Both the position numbers and the translations under genes were made by a program. A DNA stretch of 42,246 nucleotides, from assembly GCF_022206305.1 (NCBI RefSeq), contig NZ_JAKOIW010000029.1, positions 1 through 42,246 of the forward strand. Reading direction: 5' to 3'. The DNA is from Gordonia sp. 'Campus' (lineage in GTDB: Bacteria > Actinomycetota > Actinomycetes > Mycobacteriales > Mycobacteriaceae). Positions 7,948-14,801 of this stretch are shown piece after piece (within the stretch, counting starts at the first letter, position 1; each line of letters starts with the position of its first letter). A model generated the notes under the pieces. The model did not search any database, was not told where the DNA came from, and saw nothing but the letters and a program-made list of their open reading frames with translations.

Positions 7948-8843
7948 GAGACCACCTCCGCATCGGGCCAGTCGGCAAAGGACTTCTGCGAGATCCACTC
8001 GTAGGCATCGATATAGCGCTGCCGCGTGCGGTCCACGACGTCGTCGGGCAACTCCGGCGGCGCCTCGTCCGACGCTCTGTCCCAACCGGATTCGGCGCTC
8101 GTGAGCCAGTTCCGCACGATCTGCTTGTCGAAGCTCGGCTGCACCTTGCCCGCCTCGTAGGTGGCGGACTCCCAGTAGCGAGACGAGTCGGGGGTGAGCA
8201 CCTCGTCGGCGAGAACGAGATCGCCGTCGGGTCCGCGACCGAACTCGAACTTCGTGTCGGCGAGGATGATTCCGCGTTCGGCTGCGACCGCCGCGCCGCG
8301 CCCGTAGATGTCGAGGGTCGCCGCGCGCAGAGCCTGCGCCAACTCCTCCCCTTCCTGCTCGACGACCCGCTCGAAGCTGATGTTCTCGTCGTGCTCGCCC
8401 TGGGCGGCCTTGGTCGCGGGCGTGAAGATGGGCTCGGGGAGTCTGCTCGCCTCCGTCAGTCCCGCCGGGAGCTCGACACCGCACACGGCGCCGGTGGCCT
8501 CGTAGTCGAGCAGACCCGAGCCGGTCAGGTAGCCACGGGCGACACACTCGACCTGCACCATCGGCAGTCTGCGCACCACCATCGACCGCCCGACGACGCG
8601 AGCCGGGATCCGCTCGTCGTCCGGGCCACCCGCGAGGTGGTTGGGCACACCGAGCTCGTCGAACCAGAAGAAGCTCATCGCCGTGAGGATGCGTCCCTTG
8701 TCGGGGATCGCGGGACTCAGGACGTGGTCGTAGGCGGAGATCCGGTCGGACGCCACCAACAGCAGGGTGTCGGCGTCGATCTCGTAGATCTCGCGGACCT
8801 TCCCCGACGCCAGATGGCGGTAGGACTGCAGTTCAGGACGCAT
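7944..8843 (-). CDS. purC: Phosphoribosylaminoimidazole-succinocarboxamide (SAICAR) synthase
   Basis: 299 aa, the usual actinobacterial size. An ATP-dependent ligase joining CAIR and aspartate in purine synthesis. It shows the N-terminal SGKVREIYE ATP-loop motif, LVASDRISAYDHVL, VECVARGYLTGSG and the C-terminal LADEVLTPDSSRYW signature with its conserved acidic residues. ATG 8843 lies 7 nt after TAGGGT, so the mRNA is probably leaderless; the extra 40 codons upstream are discarded. The stop overlaps the ptrB start, making a purC-ptrB operon. Confidence 0.98.
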   Translation of the reverse strand: MRPELQSYRHLASGKVREIYEIDADTLLLVASDRISAYDHVLSPAIPDKGRILTAMSFFWFDELGVPNHLAGGPDDERIPARVVGRSMVVRRLPMVQVECVARGYLTGSGLLDYEATGAVCGVELPAGLTEASRLPEPIFTPATKAAQGEHDENISFERVVEQEGEELAQALRAATLDIYGRGAAVAAERGIILADTKFEFGRGPDGDLVLADEVLTPDSSRYWESATYEAGKVQPSFDKQIVRNWLTSAESGWDRASDEAPPELPDDVVDRTRQRYIDAYEWISQKSFADWPDAEVVS

Positions 8844-8850
8844 GGACTCG

Positions 8851-8856
8851 ACCCTA
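8851..8856 (-). promoter_or_regulatory. -10 box for leaderless purC mRNA
   Basis: TAGGGT on the minus strand with a 7-nt spacer to the purC ATG. Confidence 0.5.
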
Positions 8857-8919
8857 GAGGGTGGGGCGCACCCGCGGGGCGGCAGGGACCTTCCGCCGGT
8901 GCGCGTCGGCGGGCCCCTC

Positions 8920-8928
8920 TGACATCCT
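8920..8928 (+). promoter_or_regulatory. TGACATCCT box before the Rdx gene
   Basis: TGACATCCT ends 6 nt before ATG 8935. The same nine bases end 6 nt before GTG 23757 of the methyltransferase gene. It fits an extended -10 (TGA then CATCCT) of a leaderless promoter. Confidence 0.35.
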
Positions 8929-8934
8929 GGACCG

Positions 8935-9225
8935 ATGGACGCGTCGCCCCACATCACCATCACCTACTGCACCCAGTGCAACTGGCTGCTGCGGGCGTCG
9001 TGGATGGCATCGGAGCTGCTGAACACCTTCGGTACCGATCTCGGCTCGGTCACCCTCGTCCCCGGCACCGGCGGGGTGTTCGTCATCGACGTGGACGGGA
9101 CGCGGATCTGGGATCGAAAGAGCGACGGCGGGTTCCCCGGCGCCGCCGAACTCAAGCGACGCGTTCGCGACACCGCGCTTCCGGACTGGAATCTCGGCCA
9201 CTCCGACGCCGCCGCCCCCGAGTGA
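8935..9225 (+). CDS. SelT/SelW/SelH-like (Rdx family) redox protein
   Basis: 96 aa, matching the compact bacterial Rdx family. A thioredoxin-like fold with the redox pair Cys12-x-x-Cys15 (YCTQCNW) directly after the first beta strand; selenoprotein W homologues carry selenocysteine at the second position, here it is cysteine. The conserved WDRKSDGGFPGAAELKRRVRD segment is the second family signature. The biochemical role in bacteria is not established; a thiol oxidoreductase is assumed from the motif. It diverges from purC and converges on purB. Its start is supported by the TGACATCCT box. Confidence 0.88.
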   Translation: MDASPHITITYCTQCNWLLRASWMASELLNTFGTDLGSVTLVPGTGGVFVIDVDGTRIWDRKSDGGFPGAAELKRRVRDTALPDWNLGHSDAAAPE

Positions 9226-9236
9226 CCCTCACTCGA

Positions 9237-9305
9237 CAGGTGCGCTACCTGACACCGATCAGCGCTAGCTAGAACTAGCGCACGTGGCACCGAAGTAGCG
9301 CTTCT
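9237..9305. repeat. Array of four inverted GCGCTA/TAGCGC motifs between convergent genes
   Basis: GCGCTA occurs at 9242 and 9262, and its complement TAGCGC at 9276 and 9296, each pair exactly 20 bp apart. The centre is a perfect inverted repeat GCGCTAG-N6-CTAGCGC (9262-9281). Each outer copy sits inside a small hairpin: CAGGT-GCGCT-ACCTG (9237-9251) and GAAG-TAGCG-CTTC (9292-9304). It may be a bidirectional terminator for the Rdx gene and purB, or a binding array or mobile palindromic unit. Confidence 0.7.
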
Positions 9306-9371
9306 GCGGAGACCCATTCACTGCGTCGCCCGCTCCCCCCGCGCACACCTCAGCGAACAGGGGCACGGCCC

Positions 9372-10799
9372 TTAGAGAATCGGCGCCGGGGCGTAACCGG
9401 CGGCGTCGGGGTACTGCCCGATGATCTTCTCCGCGGCCGCGATGACGTCGGCGACCTGTTGCTCGGCCGCTCCCACGAAGGCGGTCTTGTCGGCGAGCAG
9501 TGCGTCGAGCTGCGCACGGTCGAGCGGGAGACGCTCGTCGGCGGCGAGGCGGTCCAACAGGTCGGGTTCGCGACCCTCTTCGCGCATCGCCAGAGCAACC
9601 GCGACGGCGTTCTCCTTGATCGCCTCGTGGGCGGTCTCGCGCCCGACCCCCGCGCGCACCGCGGCCATGAGGACTTTGGTGGTCGCCAGGAACGGCAGGT
9701 AGCGGTCGAGCTCGTTGGCGATCACCGCGGGGTAGGCGCCGAACTCGTCGAGGACCGTCAGGAAGGTCTCCATGAGTCCGTCGATCGCGAAGAACGCGTC
9801 GGGGAGCGCGACCCGACGCACCACCGAACAGAACACGTCGCCCTCGTTCCACTGGGCGCCGGCCAACTCGGCGGCCATCGACCCGTAGCCGCGCAGGACC
9901 ACGGCGAGTCCGTTGACGCGCTCGCAGCTGCGGGTGTTCATCTTGTGCGGCATCGCCGAGCTGCCGACCTGGCCGGGCTGGAAGCCCTCGGTCACCAGTT
10001 CGTGACCGGCCATGAGCCGGATGGTGTGCGCCAGCGAGGACGGCGCGGCAGCGATCTGCACCAGGGCCGAGACGACGTCGTGATCGAGCGACCGCGGGTA
10101 GATCTGGCCCACCGAGGTGAAGGAGCGGGCGAATCCGAGGTGGTCGGCGACGCGCGACTCGAGATCGGCGAGCTTGACGGCATCGCCGCCGAGCAGGTCG
10201 AGCATGTCCTGCGAGGTCCCCATCGGTCCCTTGATCCCACGCAGCGGGTAGCGGTCGATGAGGTCGCGCAACCGGGTGAGCGCGATCATGAGTTCGTCGG
10301 CCGCCGAGGCGAATCGCTTGCCCAGGGTGGTGGCCTGGGCCGCGACGTTGTGGCTGCGGCCGGCCATCACGACCGACGAGTAGTCGGCGGCGCGGGCGAC
10401 GATGCGAGCCAGCACCGCGACACCGTGGGCGTGGACATGCTCGAGCGATCGCAGGATCTGCAGCTGCTCCACGTTCTCGGTGAGATCGCGGCTGGTCATG
10501 CCCTTGTGGATCTGCTCATGGCCGGCGAGGGCGTTGAACTCCTCGATGCGCGCCTTCACGTCGTGGCGGGTGACCCGTTCGCGGTCGGCGATCGAGGCGA
10601 GGTCGACCTGCCCGACCACGCGCTCGTAGTCGGCGATGGCGTCGGCCGGGACGTCGATGCCGAGGTCCCGCTGGGCCTTGAGCACCGCGATCCACAGTTG
10701 CCGTTCGAGTTCGATCTTGGTGCTCGCCGACCACAGCTCGGTGAGCTCGGCGGAGGCATAGCGGCTGGCCAGGACGTTGGCAATGGCAGGCTTCGACAC
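9372..10799 (-). CDS. purB: Adenylosuccinate lyase
   Basis: 475 aa, the normal length for the actinobacterial enzyme. It performs two purine steps: SAICAR to AICAR plus fumarate, and adenylosuccinate to AMP plus fumarate. The fumarate-lyase signature GSSAMPHKMNTRSCERVNGL is complete, with the flexible-loop serine. KGMTSRDLTENV and MAGRSHNVAAQATTLGKRF carry the other active-site residues, including the general acid His (in RSHN). GTG 10799 is preceded at 6 nt by TACACT, so the mRNA is probably leaderless. Confidence 0.97.
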   Translation of the reverse strand: MSKPAIANVLASRYASAELTELWSASTKIELERQLWIAVLKAQRDLGIDVPADAIADYERVVGQVDLASIADRERVTRHDVKARIEEFNALAGHEQIHKGMTSRDLTENVEQLQILRSLEHVHAHGVAVLARIVARAADYSSVVMAGRSHNVAAQATTLGKRFASAADELMIALTRLRDLIDRYPLRGIKGPMGTSQDMLDLLGGDAVKLADLESRVADHLGFARSFTSVGQIYPRSLDHDVVSALVQIAAAPSSLAHTIRLMAGHELVTEGFQPGQVGSSAMPHKMNTRSCERVNGLAVVLRGYGSMAAELAGAQWNEGDVFCSVVRRVALPDAFFAIDGLMETFLTVLDEFGAYPAVIANELDRYLPFLATTKVLMAAVRAGVGRETAHEAIKENAVAVALAMREEGREPDLLDRLAADERLPLDRAQLDALLADKTAFVGAAEQQVADVIAAAEKIIGQYPDAAGYAPAPIL

Positions 10800-10805
10800 C
10801 CGCCC

Positions 10806-10811
10806 AGTGTA
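10806..10811 (-). promoter_or_regulatory. -10 box for leaderless purB mRNA
   Basis: TACACT on the minus strand, 6 nt before the GTG start. Confidence 0.5.
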
Positions 10812-10873
10812 GGTGGCCGCCGATCAGATCCTCAAAAACCGCCGCAGGGACCCGAGCCCGGCCACGGGATGGG

Positions 10874-11368
10874 TCAGAACGCCACGCAGGTGCCGTTGGA
10901 GCCGTAGCCCTGGCGGACGCGGACGAACGTCGGCTGCGAGACCTTGCCGTTCTGCACCGCGTACAGATACTTGTCACCGATGCGATGGGGCACCCAGGTG
11001 GTCGACGCCAGCGCGCCCTGCGGTAGGTCCCGTCCGACCAACCGCGGCGGAACACCGGCCCTGACCTCGTAGAACTCGACCCAGCCCGACGAATTGACCG
11101 GCATCGTGAGCGGATACGTGCACCCGGTGCCGTAGACGGCCGACGAGAACGCCGCGGACGCGTCGACACGGCCGGCCGGAGCCGCCTGCGCCGACGGTGC
11201 GAGCGCCGTCCCGACGAGACCCAGCGCGGCCAGAACCGGTACGACGAGAGCCGCGACGAACCCGGCCCGCGGTCGTCGTCGACGAGGCCTTGATCCCCCG
11301 CGACCGCGCTGCGCCATCGACACGCGATCCACGATTTCTCTCTCCGCCGACATCCGATCCCCCGACAT
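10874..11368 (-). CDS. Secreted protein of unknown function
   Basis: 164 aa. A basic N-terminus (RPRRRRPRAG) leads into a hydrophobic stretch, AALVVPVLAALGLVG, and an APSAQA-AP cleavage site, a typical Sec signal peptide. The mature part is about 100 residues, has two cysteines (GTGCTYPL and NGTCVAF) likely to pair outside the cell, and alternating beta-type sequence with WVEFYEVRAGVPP and TFVRVRQGYG. I do not recognise the family. ATG 11368 is chosen over ATG 11353 because GGGAGG sits upstream at proper spacing. It lies downstream of and co-directional with the TetR gene. Confidence 0.75.
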   Translation of the reverse strand: MSGDRMSAEREIVDRVSMAQRGRGGSRPRRRRPRAGFVAALVVPVLAALGLVGTALAPSAQAAPAGRVDASAAFSSAVYGTGCTYPLTMPVNSSGWVEFYEVRAGVPPRLVGRDLPQGALASTTWVPHRIGDKYLYAVQNGKVSQPTFVRVRQGYGSNGTCVAF

Positions 11369-11472
11369 CCGAAACCTCCCGCCGAATGGTGACCTGAGGC
11401 CCCATCGTGTCATCGGCCGTCGCCTCGTGCGGCCCTTTCGGGAGCTTTCCGGGGCGGGCGGCCGCGAGCCCG

Positions 11473-12069
11473 TCACTCCCGTGGCGCCAGGACGTCGACG
11501 ACGTCGAGCAGGGCGTCGCGCACCGCGTCGACGGGCCGGACCGCCGTCTGCCCCAGCGCACCGACGATGGCACCGTCCTCGATGCCGATCAGCTGGGCGA
11601 TGTGGACGGGGTCGGCCACGCGATGCGACTTGACGAGCACCTCGCAATGGTGAAGCGCGAGCGACTGTCCGCGGACCGCGACGACCTCGCGCAGACGCGG
11701 ATAGCGGGCGGCGAGGGCGATCATCTCGTATCGCGCGGACAGCTGCTGGATCGTCGTGTCCGATCCCACGAAGACGTCCGCCAGCGCGCTCGCGGTGGCG
11801 CTGCTGCCACGGTGTCGACGCGGAAGAGCGTTGCAGCGCGCGGCGACTGCGATCTCGTCGTGGCTGCACAGGTTGGCGGCGGCCTCGGCCATCAGGTCGT
11901 CGAGCGAGCCGAAGTAATAGGTCGTCGACGCCAGCGGGAGCTGTGCACGTTCGGCGACCGCGCGATGGCGCACGGCATCGAAGCCGCCTTCGAGCAGCAG
12001 TTCACCGGCGGCCTCGATCAACCGAGACCGCCGACGCGCACCCTTGGGTGTCGCCGCCGACGTCATCAT
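11473..12069 (-). CDS. TetR family transcriptional regulator
   Basis: 198 aa. The N-terminal three-helix DNA-binding domain (about residues 10-58) is clear: RSRLIEAAGELLLEGGFDAV, then RAVAERAQLPLASTTYYFGSLDDLMAEA. The C-terminal ligand domain (about 70-198) is unassigned. ATG 12069 is preferred to an upstream start at 12138; CAGCAT lies 6 nt before it, a weak leaderless -10. A palindrome at 12105-12120 is a candidate operator. A TetR gene lies between purB and an exported hydrolase in M. tuberculosis too (Rv0775, from memory), so the regulator may act on the neighbouring esterase. Ligand unknown. Confidence 0.9.
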   Translation of the reverse strand: MMTSAATPKGARRRSRLIEAAGELLLEGGFDAVRHRAVAERAQLPLASTTYYFGSLDDLMAEAAANLCSHDEIAVAARCNALPRRHRGSSATASALADVFVGSDTTIQQLSARYEMIALAARYPRLREVVAVRGQSLALHHCEVLVKSHRVADPVHIAQLIGIEDGAIVGALGQTAVRPVDAVRDALLDVVDVLAPRE

Positions 12070-12104
12070 GCGTTCATGCTGCCAAAGGGCCGGTACCGCC
12101 GTAT

Positions 12105-12120
12105 TGCTTTTACCAAAGCA
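12105..12120. promoter_or_regulatory. Palindrome, candidate TetR operator
   Basis: TGCTTT-TACC-AAAGCA is a perfect 6-4-6 inverted repeat, AT-rich against the background, 36 bp upstream of the TetR start in the divergent gap. A second palindrome, GGATCGCGATCC, lies at 12166-12177. Confidence 0.45.
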
Positions 12121-12235
12121 GCGCGCGCGCAGTCGCATTCCCGTATAAGAACGTGCAATCCTCGGCGGGATCGCGATCCGATCGCGAACGTCAGTCGGAC
12201 GTCGGACACGGGGTTTGGCCCGCCCCGCCCGCGGT

Positions 12236-12241
12236 TACCGT
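12236..12241 (+). promoter_or_regulatory. -10 box for leaderless mRNA of the 268-aa gene
   Basis: TACCGT with a 6-nt spacer to ATG 12248. It also argues against the longer start at 12215. Confidence 0.45.
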
Positions 12242-12247
12242 GAGCCC

Positions 12248-13054
12248 ATGCAGTTCGACGGCCTCCACGCTGTCGCCGATTACTCGGCGCTCTACACCTG
12301 CCTGCGGCAGGTCGCGTTCGCCGACTTTCTCCGCGAACGCCTCGGCACGTTCGCCGTACGGTGCGACCCGACCGAGCGAACGGTCGACTTCACCTCCCTC
12401 GACGCCACCGGCCCGGCCGGGCGTCGCGTGGTGCGGTCGCGCGCCACCCTCATCGCGGTGATCGAACCCGCGGCGATCGTGTGGGGCTGGGCTCATCCCC
12501 GAGGGGATCCGTCCGGACCCGCATCCGCCTTGCGGGAGGCGGGCGCCCGGTTCGGTATCGACGACTTCGCCGTCCCGCGAATAGAGTTGCCGCCGAAGCT
12601 GTCTCGCGACGAAGCCGCGGACCGGCGCACCGAGGCCGTCGACGTCGTCGCCGCAGCGGCGGTCGAGAGCACCGGCATCAGCCCCTACTGCACGGCGCGC
12701 CTCGACGACGGGGAGAACAGGGTCGACGGCAAAGGCAGGGTCGACGGGGACACCGGTCAGGGCGGCGACCTCGCGGTGTTCCTGCTCGACGACATAACCC
12801 TCCCCGAGCCGAGCTTCGCCGACTTCGCGACCCGGATGCCGTCGATGATGAGATCACTTGCCGTCAACGATCATCGGGTCGCAATCCACGGCATGGCGGC
12901 GCGCCAGGGCTGGCACATCAATTGGCGCGCCGGTACCGACGGCGGGCGGTCCCCGATCTGCGACGTCACCGACGGTGTCTCCGTCGCGCACGTCGAGTTC
13001 GACCGTCGTGCCCGCCCCGTCGACTTCAGCTGCGACCTCGCGGGGCGGTCCTGA
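12248..13054 (+). CDS. Conserved hypothetical protein (possibly DUF6882-like)
   Basis: 268 aa, soluble, with no signal peptide or membrane segment. Features: an acidic N-terminal helical region, a central IEPAAIVWGWAHPRG segment, FGIDDFAVPRIELP, and a late WHINWRAGTDG stretch. The tryptophan-containing WGWA and FGI..F pattern resembles the actinobacterial DUF6882 group from memory, but I cannot confirm it. The protein is Asp/Arg rich with normal codon use. The deaminase gene follows after 40 bp in the same direction, so they may be co-transcribed. Function unknown. Confidence 0.75.
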   Translation: MQFDGLHAVADYSALYTCLRQVAFADFLRERLGTFAVRCDPTERTVDFTSLDATGPAGRRVVRSRATLIAVIEPAAIVWGWAHPRGDPSGPASALREAGARFGIDDFAVPRIELPPKLSRDEAADRRTEAVDVVAAAAVESTGISPYCTARLDDGENRVDGKGRVDGDTGQGGDLAVFLLDDITLPEPSFADFATRMPSMMRSLAVNDHRVAIHGMAARQGWHINWRAGTDGGRSPICDVTDGVSVAHVEFDRRARPVDFSCDLAGRS

Positions 13055-13094
13055 CCGACCGCCGGCGACACATTCCGCATGCGACCATCGTCAG

Positions 13095-13580
13095 ATGCCG
13101 ACCGCCGACCGCGACATCCCTCTCCTCTCCCGGGCGATCGAGCTCGCCGCACAGGCCCGCGCCCGGGGTGACCATCCGTTCGGGTCGTTGGTGGCCGCGC
13201 CGGACGGCACCGTGGTCGCGGAGGGACGCAACTCGGTCGACACCGATCGAGACCCCACCGGCCATGCCGAGACCAACGCGGTCCGGGCCGTCGGCCACCT
13301 GGACCCGGCCGAATTGTCCGCGTACACGCTGTACACCAGCACCGAACCCTGTGCGATGTGCGCCGGCGCGATCTACTGGGCGGGCATCGGAACCGTGGTG
13401 TACGCACTCGGTGAGGACGAGTTGCGGTCGATGACCGGCGACGACCCGGCCAACCCCACGCTCGCGGTGCCCTGCCGTCAGATCTTCGCCGCAGGCACCC
13501 GGGACATCGCCGTGCGCGGTCCGTACCCGCTCGACACGGCGCGCGAGGTCCACGCCGGGTTCTGGCACCCCGGCTCCTAG
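13095..13580 (+). CDS. Nucleoside/guanine deaminase (cytidine deaminase fold)
   Basis: 161 aa. A zinc-dependent deaminase with the catalytic motif His57-Ala-Glu59 (GHAETNA) and the zinc-binding pair Cys86/Cys89 in STEPCAMCAGAIYW. The length, the DHPFGSLVAAPDG start and the FWHPGS tail resemble guanine deaminase/GuaD-type and related purine deaminases more than the tRNA adenosine deaminase TadA, which normally has a distinct C-terminal helix. The substrate is unproven; guanine or another purine or pterin base is the best guess. ATG 13095 is the only start that keeps the family N-terminus. Confidence 0.88.
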   Translation: MPTADRDIPLLSRAIELAAQARARGDHPFGSLVAAPDGTVVAEGRNSVDTDRDPTGHAETNAVRAVGHLDPAELSAYTLYTSTEPCAMCAGAIYWAGIGTVVYALGEDELRSMTGDDPANPTLAVPCRQIFAAGTRDIAVRGPYPLDTAREVHAGFWHPGS

Positions 13581-13696
13581 GGCGGCCCACCGTCGTCGAG
13601 TTCACCGATGCGCGTCTCGCGCAGCGCATCGACACTGCGCTCGGTGTCCCCCGAACAGACCCCATCAAGGGCGAGAATGAGACGGATCTCTCAGGT

Positions 13697-13710
13697 GCGG
13701 GCGCGCCCGC
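13697..13710. repeat. 14-bp GC palindrome in the 180-bp gap before the esterase
   Basis: GCGGGCGCGCCCGC is a perfect palindrome 36 bp upstream of the esterase -10 box. It could be an operator or a terminator remnant for the deaminase gene; nothing else recognisable lies in this gap. Confidence 0.3.
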
Positions 13711-13745
13711 GGGCGTGACGTTGCCACGAGGCGGGGGTCGACGAT

Positions 13746-13751
13746 TACCCT
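13746..13751 (+). promoter_or_regulatory. -10 box before the esterase gene
   Basis: TACCCT, 9 nt before ATG 13761; a leaderless or very short-leader transcript. Confidence 0.35.
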
Positions 13752-13760
13752 GTTGACTCG

Positions 13761-14729
13761 ATGACCGACGTGCCACTCCACCCCCGCGACACCGACGAGC
13801 GCACCGCTGCCCGATCCGGGCACCACGCTGCTACCCGCGTCGGGCGTCGCGCCGTGCTCGCAGCCGGTCTGGGTGCGGCGACGCTCGGGGTCGCGGCGTG
13901 CGCCGACTCTGCTCCGCCGACCTCGGTGCAGGCACGCAACATCGAGGGCCGCGCGGACGACGAACTGCCCGTCGAAGCGTCTCCCCCGCCCGTCACGGGT
14001 GGCCCACCGCTGGTCACCGGGAGCTTCCGTTCCGCGCGGATGGGCGGGCGCGACACCCGGTGGGCCGTCGCCCGGCCGAACGGGGTGACCGGCAGACTGC
14101 CCGTCGTCGTGGTGCTGCACGCGCTGAACACCAACGAGAAGTCGATCTTCGGGCCGAAGCTCGAGATGCAGACGGTGATGCAGCAGTACGTCGACGCCGG
14201 GAATGCGCCGTTCGCGCTCGCTGCCGCCGACATCGGCCGCAACTACTACCACCGACGCACCGACGGCACCGACGGCGGTGCGATGGTTCTCGACGAGTTC
14301 CTGCCGATGCTCGCGAGCGATCCCGACCTGAATCTGTCGACAGACCGGATCGGGTTGTTCGGATGGTCGATGGGCGGATACGGCGCCCTGCGGCTCGCGG
14401 CGATGCTGGGGTCCCCGCGCGTCGCGGCGGTGGCGGTGAGCTCGCCCGCGATGTGGGCCGACCCGCGCAACTTCCCGCCGCGCGCCTTCGACAGCCTCGC
14501 CGACTACCAGGCCAACTCACTGTTCGGTGCCCAACCCAAGTTCGCGAAGATCCCGCTCCTGATCAACATCGGTTCGAGCGACCAGTTCTACACCTACACC
14601 CGCCAGTGGGCGGCCGGCCTGCGTCCCCCGGCTGCCTTCGGCACCGCGGCGGGCGGTCACACCAACCGGTACTGGCGCAGCGTCCTGCCGGAGCAGGTCG
14701 AGTTCCTCGGCCGCAATCTCGCCGTCTGA
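13761..14729 (+). CDS. Exported esterase-like alpha/beta hydrolase (Tat-type lipoprotein signal)
   Basis: 322 aa. The N-terminus carries twin arginines (RVGRRAVLAAG) followed by a lipobox ending at Cys47 (LGVAAC), so export by the Tat route and lipid anchoring are likely. The mature domain is an esterase D/antigen 85-type hydrolase: an oxyanion strand at LPVVVVLHALN, nucleophile Ser203 in GWSMGGYG, an acid probably in NIGSSDQFY and His in AGGHTNRYW. An exported hydrolase in this position next to TetR and purD also exists in M. tuberculosis (Rv0774c, from memory). The substrate is probably an ester of a lipid or acylated sugar in the envelope (inference). Confidence 0.88.
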   Translation: MTDVPLHPRDTDERTAARSGHHAATRVGRRAVLAAGLGAATLGVAACADSAPPTSVQARNIEGRADDELPVEASPPPVTGGPPLVTGSFRSARMGGRDTRWAVARPNGVTGRLPVVVVLHALNTNEKSIFGPKLEMQTVMQQYVDAGNAPFALAAADIGRNYYHRRTDGTDGGAMVLDEFLPMLASDPDLNLSTDRIGLFGWSMGGYGALRLAAMLGSPRVAAVAVSSPAMWADPRNFPPRAFDSLADYQANSLFGAQPKFAKIPLLINIGSSDQFYTYTRQWAAGLRPPAAFGTAAGGHTNRYWRSVLPEQVEFLGRNLAV

Positions 14730-14738
14730 CCACACCCT

Positions 14739-14789
14739 CGCTCACCGAATCCGTTCCCGCTCAATCGATTTCGGTGAGCGGGAACGGAT
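14739..14789. terminator. Overlapping hairpins between the esterase gene and purD
   Basis: Hairpin 1 pairs 14749-14763 with 14775-14789 (15-bp perfect stem, 11-nt loop). Hairpin 2 pairs CGCTCACCGAA (14739-14749) with 14770-14780. They share bases, so only one can form at a time. A bidirectional terminator for convergent genes is the simple reading. Confidence 0.75.
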
Positions 14790-14801
14790 CATGTGAGTGA
14801 A

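Noticed and set aside
6082..8004. 640-codon plus-strand frame opposite ptrB
   Set aside because: GC-rich third positions keep the complementary frame open; ptrB has all catalytic motifs.
8935..9225. Selenocysteine in the SelW-like protein
   Set aside because: The redox motif is Cys-Thr-Gln-Cys with ordinary codons; no in-frame TGA.
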